This document shows, one piece after another, positions 7,991-14,371 of a stretch of DNA of 24,769 nucleotides. The notes under the pieces are model-generated. The model made no database searches. It saw nothing but the letters and a program-made list of their open reading frames with translations, and had not been told where the DNA came from. Every line of letters begins with the position of its first letter. Positions within the stretch are counted from its first letter, which is position 1. The DNA lies in NCBI GenBank assembly GCA_937898415.1, contig CALDLA010000049.1, positions 1 through 24,769 of the forward strand, read 5' to 3'. The DNA comes from an uncultured Prevotellaceae bacterium (GTDB lineage Bacteria > Bacteroidota > Bacteroidia > Bacteroidales > Bacteroidaceae). Position numbers and translations under genes: made by a program.

Positions 7991-9496
7991 TTAAATAAGG
8001 TGTAGCGTACCCATCAGATAGACAAGGCCGAAGCCGAGCACCATCGAGATGACACCCATCACGATACCCATCTTCGCCATATCCTTCTGCTGGACGAAAC
8101 CCGTGGCAAAGGCCAGGGCGTTCGGCGGCGTAGAAATCGGCAGGATCATGGCACTGGAGGCGGCGATGGCCACACCAATCAGGACGGTAGGCGTACCGCC
8201 GATGGGAGCCAGCTTATCGCCCATGGCTCCGCAGACGATGGCCAGGATAGGCATCAGCAGGGCGGCCGTAGCCGAGTTCGAGATGAAGTTCGACAGGGCG
8301 TAGCAGATGGCACCGCCGAGCAGCAGGATGAGCAGGGGCGAGAACTCGCCGAAGGGAATGCTGGCGACGGCATTCTCAGCCAGTCCCGACTTGTTAAGGC
8401 CGTAACCCAGTGCAAAGCCGCCGGCCACCATCCAGATGACACTCCAGTTAACCTGCTCTAGGTCGCGCTTGTCGATGACACCCGTCAGGGCAAAGACCAT
8501 AAACGGAATCATGGCCACGGTATAGGAGTTGATGCCCGTGACGCGGTCGAGCAACCAGAGAAGTACCGTCACAAAGAAGGTCACGATGACCACATTTGAG
8601 TGGAAGCCCTTCTTCATGCCGCCCTCGATGTTCAGCTCAATGCGCTTCTGGGTGAAGGGGAACGCCTTCAGCAGGATGCGCCAGCTGATGAACAGCAGTA
8701 ACAACACCAGCGGGAACATAAACATCATCCACTGACCGAAGCCCAGTCCGAGGTTCAGGCCCTCGGGGTCGTTCAGGTATTTCAGGGCGATGGTGTTCGG
8801 CGGGGTGCCGATAGGCGTACCCATGCCACCGAGGTTGGCGGCTACGGGAATCGACATGGCCAGTGCAATGCGGCCTTTGCCCTCAGGCGGCAGTTGGCGG
8901 AACACCGGCGTCAGGAACGTCAGCATCATGGCAGCCGTAGCCGTGTTCGACACGAACATTGAGAACAGTCCCGTGATGAGCAGGAAGCCCAGCAACACCA
9001 TCTCACTCTTTGTGCCGAAAGGCTTCAGCAGTACCTTTGCCAACTGGGCGTCGAGGCCGGTCTTCGTGGCAGCGATGGCCAGCACGAAACCGCCGATGAA
9101 CAGCATGATGACGGGGTCGGCAAACGTGGCCATCACCCCTTTGTACGAGAGCAGTGTGCCCACTTCCTCCTCGTTGACCATCGGCAGGATGCCGCTGTCC
9201 GTCGTGAACAGTAGCATCAGCACAATGATGGCCACCGACGTGGCCCACGATGACACCACCTCCAGGATCCACATCAGCGTGGCAAAAGCGAAGATGGCGA
9301 TGATGCGCTGCTGGATGACGGTCAGGCCCTGGATGCCGAACCACTCGCTGGGCATATTCCATAATAATAAGGTGACAATCAACACCGTAGCAATCTTGGC
9401 GAACCGTTTCGCCGTGTTCGACGGATGATACTTGTGCTCATGTCGGAACTCTCGGGCTGCATTTACGATATGCAGGTTTCTGTAATTACTTAACAT
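7991..9496 (-). CDS. DASS/SLC13-family sodium-coupled anion (dicarboxylate-type) transporter
   Basis: Inner-membrane transporter (501 aa) of the divalent anion:Na+ symporter family, whose members carry succinate, fumarate, malate, citrate or sulfate. Two inverted-repeat signature pairs are visible: SNTATAAMM with GTPPNTIAL in the first half, and SNSATAALLMP with ISTPPNALAFATG in the second. The second SNT motif reads SNS. About a dozen hydrophobic segments begin near residue 33, after a charged cytoplasmic N-terminus. The start at 9496 lies 30 bp after a perfect -7 element, so it probably has its own transcript. The efflux operon follows on the same strand, 89 bp downstream. The exact substrate is not readable from sequence. 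Confidence 0.92.
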   Translation of the reverse strand: MLSNYRNLHIVNAAREFRHEHKYHPSNTAKRFAKIATVLIVTLLLWNMPSEWFGIQGLTVIQQRIIAIFAFATLMWILEVVSSWATSVAIIVLMLLFTTDSGILPMVNEEEVGTLLSYKGVMATFADPVIMLFIGGFVLAIAATKTGLDAQLAKVLLKPFGTKSEMVLLGFLLITGLFSMFVSNTATAAMMLTFLTPVFRQLPPEGKGRIALAMSIPVAANLGGMGTPIGTPPNTIALKYLNDPEGLNLGLGFGQWMMFMFPLVLLLLFISWRILLKAFPFTQKRIELNIEGGMKKGFHSNVVIVTFFVTVLLWLLDRVTGINSYTVAMIPFMVFALTGVIDKRDLEQVNWSVIWMVAGGFALGYGLNKSGLAENAVASIPFGEFSPLLILLLGGAICYALSNFISNSATAALLMPILAIVCGAMGDKLAPIGGTPTVLIGVAIAASSAMILPISTPPNALAFATGFVQQKDMAKMGIVMGVISMVLGFGLVYLMGTLHLI

Positions 9497-9526
9497 TGTT
9501 TATAATGGTTTTTAATTTTGCGGGTG

Positions 9527-9534
9527 CAAAGGTA
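9527..9534 (-). promoter_or_regulatory. -7 promoter element of the DASS transporter
   Basis: The minus strand reads TACCTTTG, a perfect TAnnTTTG match followed by GCACCCGC, about 30 bp upstream of the start at 9496. It nearly matches the pckA promoter in sequence. Confidence 0.8.
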
Positions 9535-9745
9535 CAAATTATTTGAGAATTCGGAATTCAGAATGAGCCCTTAATTTTGAATGATGAGTGTATAAACACC
9601 CAAAATCGGCCTTCGCACATGCCGACACAATCCTGATTGATATGTAGACATTGCAAAATGCTCTTGGCTCTTCAGCAATTAAATTGAAGATTTTGTCAAC
9701 ATTTCAGATAGACTTAGAAATCAACATGCCAAGACCCTCAAAAAA
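9535..9745. other. Gene-free stretch upstream of the palindrome arrays
   Basis: No reading frame, tRNA or recognisable RNA was found here on either strand. The only local oddity is two GAATTC sites 8 bp apart at 9547-9560. The segment is AT-rich and reads like ordinary intergenic DNA leading into the first 22-bp array. Confidence 0.5.
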
Positions 9746-9824
9746 TTGACTCGAGTCAATCGATGAAATGACTCGAGTCAACCGATGAAATGACTCGAGT
9801 GAAATGATTTAATGACTCCAGTCA
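9746..9824. repeat. Palindrome array 1: four TGACTCGAGTCA units at exact 22-bp period
   Basis: The 12-bp palindrome TGACTCGAGTCA starts at 9747 and 9769. One-base variants start at 9791 (TGACTCGAGTGA) and 9813 (TGACTCCAGTCA). Each start is exactly 22 bp after the previous one. The first two spacers are nearly identical (AAYCGATGAAA-like), the third has diverged and the fourth is unrelated. This is a tandem repeat decaying left to right in which the palindrome is better kept than the spacer. No gene overlaps it. Confidence 0.9.
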
Positions 9825-9904
9825 CGCTGTTATCGAATCGTTTCATTTGTCATGAATAATGATGTAGACGGTTTTGTTGTTGTCATACTGAATCGATAGA
9901 CACA

Positions 9905-9930
9905 AACGAAAAAGCTGTGCTGTTTTCGTT
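9905..9930. repeat. Inverted repeat AACGAAAA/TTTTCGTT
   Basis: Perfect 8-bp arms at 9905-9912 and 9923-9930 enclose a 10-nt loop (AGCTGTGCTG). It lies between palindrome arrays 1 and 2. No T-run follows on either strand, so I do not call it a terminator. Confidence 0.55.
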
Positions 9931-9990
9931 GACACTTCGGTCTTGCAGGACGCGCATAATGGTGAGAACCTTTGTTGGGCTGAAATCGCG

Positions 9991-10047
9991 TTTATTAATA
10001 AATAGCATGCAAATTATTAATAAATAGCATGCAATTTATTAATAAAT
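9991..10047. repeat. Palindrome array 2: three TTATTAATAA units at exact 22-bp period
   Basis: TTATTAATAAAT starts at 9992, 10014 and 10036, spaced exactly 22 bp. The core TTATTAATAA is palindromic. The two intervening spacers are AGCATGCAAA and AGCATGCAAT, each with the second palindrome GCATGC. Two palindromes therefore alternate within one 22-bp unit. No gene overlaps it. Confidence 0.9.
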
Positions 10048-10080
10048 GACGACGAAGCCCAAAATACCCCCCCCCTAAAT

Positions 10081-10157
10081 TTGGCTCGAGCCAAAACCCC
10101 ATTTAGCTCGAGCTAATTCCCCTTTTGGCTCGAGCCAACTCCCCGATTGGCTCTTAA
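10081..10157. repeat. Palindrome array 3: TTRGCTCGAGCYAA units at exact 22-bp period
   Basis: The 14-bp perfect palindromes are TTGGCTCGAGCCAA (10081-10094), TTAGCTCGAGCTAA (10103-10116) and TTGGCTCGAGCCAA (10125-10138). A half copy, TTGGCTC, lies at 10147. Starts are 22 bp apart. Each 8-bp spacer is NNCCCCNN (aaCCCCat, ttCCCCtt, ctCCCCga). A run of nine C (10067-10075) precedes the first unit. The middle copy changes G to A on one side and C to T on the other, so symmetry is preserved. Confidence 0.92.
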
Positions 10158-10175
10158 TTGGACACCACAATAACA

Positions 10176-10219
10176 AGGACAGGATTTTGATTCCACTGGG
10201 GAATCGAAAATCCTGTCCT
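10176..10219 (-). terminator. Long hairpin downstream of the 63-aa gene (probable terminator)
   Basis: Arms 10176-10194 (AGGACAGGATTTTGATTCC) and 10200-10219 pair over 19 bp with a single bulged base and a 5-nt loop. It lies 28 bp past the stop of the small gene on the minus strand and is followed there by TTGTTATTG, a weak T-rich tail. A second perfect palindrome, AGGTCAATGACCT (10228-10240), sits between it and the stop. Either it is a terminator, or it stabilises the 3' end of the surface-protein transcript. Confidence 0.65.
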
Positions 10220-10246
10220 CATCTATTAGGTCAATGACCTTGGATT

Positions 10247-10438
10247 TTAATAGTCCTCTTCTTCATCTTCATCGTCCCAGAAGCTGTCGTTGCTGCGGGA
10301 GAGTACATCGATTTCTTCGCTAGCAGATGATCCCTTCTTAATAACAGTTCCCAGAGGAGTAGTAGGACTGTTGGCAATCATCTGTATCGGATGCATCTTT
10401 ACAACCTTTATTGTCGGATGGTTATATGTCTTTTTCAT
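10247..10438 (-). CDS. Small protein with acidic C-terminus, function unknown
   Basis: A 63-residue protein beginning MKKTYNHPTIKVVKMHPIQM and ending SFWDDEDEEEDY. The basic, beta-prone N-terminus, Ser/Thr/Gly-rich middle (NSPTTPLGTVIKKGSSAS) and strongly acidic aromatic tail make it bipolar in charge. No signal peptide, membrane helix or Cys is present. I believe similar short proteins with a Y..P...V start and a WDD/DDE tail recur in Prevotella genomes, but I cannot name a described family. It starts 20 bp after the stop of the large surface protein and is followed by a long hairpin, so the two are probably cotranscribed. It might be an export helper, a modified-peptide precursor or an inert conserved peptide. 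The coding call itself rests on length, operon position and charge pattern. Confidence 0.72.
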   Translation of the reverse strand: MKKTYNHPTIKVVKMHPIQMIANSPTTPLGTVIKKGSSASEEIDVLSRSNDSFWDDEDEEEDY

Positions 10439-10458
10439 AATTTATTTCTCCTTATTTA

Positions 10459-13140
10459 TTATTTGACAATTACTTTCTTACCATTCTTGATGTAGAGACC
10501 CTTCGTGGCCTTCGCTACGCGCTGACCGCTGAGGTTGTAGAATGCACTCTCAGAAATGTCCGTCATAGCATTTACGTCATTTACGCCAGTTGCATCACTA
10601 TATTCAATCCTTATGCTGCGAGCGCCTGCAGTCGCCGTCAGATAAGCACGGAAAGGCTTTACTACGATATTATCAGTCGTAACCTCGTAGAAACCAAGTC
10701 CATCAGTACCTTTCTGGAGAACATAATTATTATTATCCTTAAGAACATTCGTTGATTGGAATACACCTGTCAAAGCGCCACTTACATTAGTTGCGTCAGC
10801 ATCGATAGCAGCATTAGCGCCTGAGAAGGTAGCAGAGCCACCGTCGTTTTTGTTCAGCAATACTGGGGTGTTTGCAGGAATAGTGGTTTCAACAAGGGTT
10901 GCTGTAGCAACATCACCACCTGTATGTTCCAACGTCCATGCATACACATCACTAGGAATTGTGGCAGCGAACGGCAGGCAGAGTGTACCAGCCCCAGCTG
11001 CGGTGCTGATGGTTGTATTATAAGTGGCAGCGGAAGCCGTGAAGTCAGAGGGGGCCTTGAAAGGATAGCCGTCAGTCAGTACGAGGTTGGCGCAGGTATT
11101 GTCAACAATTACATTGTTTTCGTTATCCAGTTGATTTGCATTAGCAACGATCAGACAGTTAGGATTAGCCGTAGTAAGTGTTTCCTTTAGTCTTGGATCA
11201 CTTACTGTAAGTCCACTTGCATCAATGGTAGACGCAGTCGCATCATTCAAGGCTTCTTCCGCTGAAGCCAGCACCAAGCCACCGTTACCAGAAATAGTAT
11301 AGTCGTACTTAACAGTATTACCCAAAACAGAAATATACTCTACAAAGCAGTTGCCGCTACCTTTAACACCAATTAGATGGAAATGGCTACAATGATTATT
11401 TGTCATGAACGTAGGAATATCCAATTCCATTGTTTCAACTGTAGTTGTATTATTAACAAAAGAGGTTGCATCAATAGGCTTGTTCTCCGGATCCTGTGAC
11501 CAGTTATAGAACAGGCGGATAATGCCGTATCCTCTAATAATCAGCTTTTTGTAATTCGTCAAATCCACATATTTCTTAGAATCTCCGATATTCTGATTGC
11601 CATAAATGACATCTGTATACGTATAGAAATTCTTTGCTGGAGTGGCATCGCCAACAACTGTCGCATCATTGTCGCCATCAGTATCCCATAATTTATAGGG
11701 TAACGTGGTAATGTCTGTTCCCTTAATGGCCGAAATAGTTTTCTTTTGCCACTCAATACCCGTTATTGTCAAAGTCATACTACTACTATTATTAGCAGCA
11801 TCAAGTTCCCAAACCATTTTCTTTACAGGATTGTGAGTTCTGAAAGCATTAGTTGCATTATAGTCCAACCCGCTGTTAGCCCATTTCGAGTAGCTCCACG
11901 TATTTATCTCTCCATCTTCACTGTCATAGAATTTAACTCTATTAACAATGTTATCATTGCCGCTTCGCTTCACTTCAAACGTGTACAGGTCATTCAAATC
12001 AACAGGGTAGTCAAATTCCAATGTCAGCGTACCAGCGCCACCATTACCATCGGAAGTAAGTACACCTGTTTCAGCGTTGTATGATAAACCGCCAGTTGCC
12101 GTCAGGTATGTCTTGTCTATTGTGGCTTTACCGTATTCGTTAAACTCTAAAACGGGCTTTGTATCATTTATCTCAAATTCATACTTAGATAAATAGACCT
12201 CGGAAATAGTAATTGTGCCACCATTACTCCACGTAAAAACGGTAAAATCGCCATAAGAAGTATAATTACGTAAATCTATCTCAGATGTTTCACCTTCACC
12301 TGTAGGAAGTGAGGGAGGATAACCACCTTGTGGAAGATTAATCCCCCAATTACTATTATCTGTAATTGAATATTTTATGACAACTTTATCATAGGCACTA
12401 ACGTCCCAATTCTTGTATTGAAATGCATTTTTTTGGTCACTTGTAGTTGTAAACGTTGCAGCATAAAGATTATCCTTATCCGATGTACTAGGGGCTATTG
12501 GGGTGACAGTGAAATCAGTCGTGTTAATCTCGCCTCCTTTTAATAATAGAACCGGAGTTTTAGTTTCGCTAGAACTATAATCTACCTGCTTCAGTTCCCA
12601 AATATAGGCAGGATCATAATCGTAGCCTGCCTCGGGTACAGTTTCATTTGCAACACACCAGTATGTATTGGCTCCCCAAACCGTACCGCTGGCATTAGTG
12701 GCACGAACAGCATACTTACCTGCTGCATTCTTAAAGAATACTTGACGTTCCCACAAATCACGGTTTTCATTATGTGAACGGATATAACCGACATTTTTGA
12801 AAGTCGTATATTCCCATCCTTCACCATCTGGATTTGTGAATTTACATCCTAAATCCCAAGCATAATCATATAGTTTACCATCACCTGCAGCACCTTTCGT
12901 GAAGGTAAACAAACCGCCGTTGGCACGGCTATCAGTAAGTGTACCAGTAGTAGTCAGATAATAGGTAGTGCGATTTACGGTAGTAGTGATACGATAAAGA
13001 CCACCATCAGTAATAGCTGTCATCGCAGCATCATACTCATCGCTTGTCGGATCAGCTGCTTTAACAGAATTTACCCCTCCCACCGTGCAGGCGCACAGCA
13101 GGCATAGAAGAAGTTTTAAATTTTTCATAAGCTTAATCAT
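10459..13140 (-). CDS. Large secreted multi-domain surface protein with C-terminal sorting-like tail
   Basis: An 893-aa protein with a signal peptide (LKLLLCLLCACTVGGVNSVKA, cleaved near residue 29). About residues 35-190 form a Tyr/Trp/Thr-rich module (GLYRITTTVNRTTYYLTT) that could be a ricin-like or other beta-rich domain. Two or three beta-sandwich-like segments follow (about 205-325, 335-480, 490-620). A module with GTLCLPFAATIPSDVYAW lies around residues 715-850. The last ~30 residues, FYNLSGQRVAKATKGLYIKN then GKKVIVK, resemble the type IX secretion or Prevotella surface sorting tails. No catalytic motif was recognised, so carbohydrate binding or adhesion is only a guess. Its DNA is visibly richer in A+T than the neighbouring genes, suggesting transfer or fast evolution. 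The start may be the ATG at 13140 or the in-frame ATG at 13128. Confidence 0.82.
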   Translation of the reverse strand: MIKLMKNLKLLLCLLCACTVGGVNSVKAADPTSDEYDAAMTAITDGGLYRITTTVNRTTYYLTTTGTLTDSRANGGLFTFTKGAAGDGKLYDYAWDLGCKFTNPDGEGWEYTTFKNVGYIRSHNENRDLWERQVFFKNAAGKYAVRATNASGTVWGANTYWCVANETVPEAGYDYDPAYIWELKQVDYSSSETKTPVLLLKGGEINTTDFTVTPIAPSTSDKDNLYAATFTTTSDQKNAFQYKNWDVSAYDKVVIKYSITDNSNWGINLPQGGYPPSLPTGEGETSEIDLRNYTSYGDFTVFTWSNGGTITISEVYLSKYEFEINDTKPVLEFNEYGKATIDKTYLTATGGLSYNAETGVLTSDGNGGAGTLTLEFDYPVDLNDLYTFEVKRSGNDNIVNRVKFYDSEDGEINTWSYSKWANSGLDYNATNAFRTHNPVKKMVWELDAANNSSSMTLTITGIEWQKKTISAIKGTDITTLPYKLWDTDGDNDATVVGDATPAKNFYTYTDVIYGNQNIGDSKKYVDLTNYKKLIIRGYGIIRLFYNWSQDPENKPIDATSFVNNTTTVETMELDIPTFMTNNHCSHFHLIGVKGSGNCFVEYISVLGNTVKYDYTISGNGGLVLASAEEALNDATASTIDASGLTVSDPRLKETLTTANPNCLIVANANQLDNENNVIVDNTCANLVLTDGYPFKAPSDFTASAATYNTTISTAAGAGTLCLPFAATIPSDVYAWTLEHTGGDVATATLVETTIPANTPVLLNKNDGGSATFSGANAAIDADATNVSGALTGVFQSTNVLKDNNNYVLQKGTDGLGFYEVTTDNIVVKPFRAYLTATAGARSIRIEYSDATGVNDVNAMTDISESAFYNLSGQRVAKATKGLYIKNGKKVIVK

Positions 13141-13212
13141 GTTTTAAGTTAATATTATTTGTTACTCGAAAATTCACCATCCTGCTTCACGCAGTTTCAC
13201 TCCTTTCGGCGG

Positions 13213-13220
13213 CAAAGTTA
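13213..13220 (-). promoter_or_regulatory. -7 promoter element of the surface-protein operon
   Basis: The minus strand reads TAACTTTG followed by CCGCC, a perfect TAnnTTTG match. It lies 73 bp upstream of the start at 13140 and downstream of the korAB terminator. Confidence 0.75.
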
Positions 13221-13282
13221 GTAAAATAATTTGGACTGTGCAAATAAAAATGGATTTTTTTGCTATGGTAATAAAATAAAAA

Positions 13283-13308
13283 GATTCCTGCGCACATACG
13301 CAGGAATC
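13283..13308 (-). terminator. Intrinsic terminator of korAB
   Basis: A perfect 10-bp stem (GATTCCTGCG / CGCAGGAATC) has a 6-nt loop. On the minus strand it is followed by TTTTTATTTTATT. It lies 50 bp after the korB stop, an ideal position to end the operon. Confidence 0.88.
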
Positions 13309-13357
13309 CTATGGCTGTTTGGGAGACGGCTTAGCCGTTAAGGGAAGTTGAGCAAAA

Positions 13358-14359
13358 TCACTTTACTTCCCAGATGTCGTTGGTCTCAAGGAGCTCAGCG
13401 AAGTTGTGGTACTTCTTCTGGGCAGAGACCTCGCTGAGCTGCTGGTAGACGGCGTCGTTGTAGGTGGGAGCCTCTACGTCGCGGATGACACCGAGGGCGA
13501 TGGGGAAACCATCCTCAGGAGTCATCATGGCGAGCTTCAGCTGCAGGGTGTTGTCCTCGCAGTGAGCGTCGTGAACCAATACATCGTCGAGCGTGTAGCC
13601 GTCCTTGCCAATCTCGACCACTTTCAGGCCGAAGCCCTGCTGGACGAGTCCGAACTCCGAGTTCTCACCAAAGACGAGCTTCTCGCCGTGACGTACATAG
13701 ATGGCGTTCTTCTTACGACCTTCGTTGTTGTAAACCACGTCATGACAATGGTCATTGAAGATGACGCAGTTCTGCAGCACCTCGGTCACCGAGGCACCCT
13801 TGTGCTCGTAGGCAGCCTTCAATACCTCGACCGTTCCCTTGGCGTCGGTAGCCACGCAACGGGCGAAGAAGTGGCCGCGGGCACCGAAGCAGAGCTCGGC
13901 GGGACGGAAGGGATCCTCCACCGTGCCGTAAGGGCTCGACTTCGAGACGAAGCCACGGGGCGACGTCGGCGAGTACTGGCCCTTGGTCAGACCGTAGATG
14001 CGGTTGTTGAGCAGAATCATGTTGAGGTCGATGTTACGACGATTGGCATGAATAAAGTGGTTACCACCGATAGCCAGTCCGTCACCGTCGCCAGAGACCT
14101 GCCAGACGGTGAGGTCAGGGTTGGCCACCTTGGCACCGGTAGCGATGGCGGCGGCACGACCGTGGATGGTGTTCATGCCGTAGGTAGCCATGTAGTGGGG
14201 CAAACGGCTGGAGCAGCCGATACCCGAGATGACTGCGACGTTCTCAGGGGCTACGCCAATCTCGGCCATAGCCTTATGGAGTGAAGCCAGGAAGAAGTGG
14301 TCACCGCAACCAGGGCACCAACGAGGCTGGCCTTTTTTGAAATCTTGTGCTGTAAACAT
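13358..14359 (-). CDS. korB: 2-oxoacid:ferredoxin oxidoreductase, beta subunit (2-oxoglutarate type likely)
   Basis: Thiamine-diphosphate subunit (333 aa) of a CoA-acylating 2-oxoacid:ferredoxin oxidoreductase. It would decarboxylate 2-oxoglutarate (or pyruvate/branched 2-oxoacids) and pass electrons to ferredoxin. The N-terminal CPGCG motif (Cys15, Cys18), Cys49 in GIGCSS and Cys198 are the expected [4Fe-4S] ligands. GDGDG at 90-94 with Asn118/Asn119 forms the Mg-ThDP motif. Length is typical for the short two-subunit enzymes. It is translated 12 bp after korA and followed by an intrinsic terminator. No separate ferredoxin-like delta subunit is present, so an external ferredoxin is needed. 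The substrate assignment to 2-oxoglutarate rests on general resemblance to KorB. Confidence 0.9.
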   Translation of the reverse strand: MFTAQDFKKGQPRWCPGCGDHFFLASLHKAMAEIGVAPENVAVISGIGCSSRLPHYMATYGMNTIHGRAAAIATGAKVANPDLTVWQVSGDGDGLAIGGNHFIHANRRNIDLNMILLNNRIYGLTKGQYSPTSPRGFVSKSSPYGTVEDPFRPAELCFGARGHFFARCVATDAKGTVEVLKAAYEHKGASVTEVLQNCVIFNDHCHDVVYNNEGRKKNAIYVRHGEKLVFGENSEFGLVQQGFGLKVVEIGKDGYTLDDVLVHDAHCEDNTLQLKLAMMTPEDGFPIALGVIRDVEAPTYNDAVYQQLSEVSAQKKYHNFAELLETNDIWEVK

Positions 14360-14371
14360 TTTAATTAAGAG

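Noticed and set aside
9746..10157. CRISPR array
   Set aside because: Units are only 22 bp, with palindromes of 10-14 bp and spacers of 8-12 bp that are themselves similar between units. No Cas gene is nearby. The layout does not fit repeat-spacer arrays.
9746..10157. Plasmid-type iteron origin
   Set aside because: The 22-bp period is reminiscent of iterons, but no replication initiator or partition gene is in the window and the neighbours are chromosomal core genes. Kept only as one hypothesis in the findings.
9535..10246. Degraded gene (pseudogene) in the large intergenic region
   Set aside because: I looked for remnants of a reading frame on both strands and found no run of recognisable protein similarity. 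Stops are frequent in all frames.
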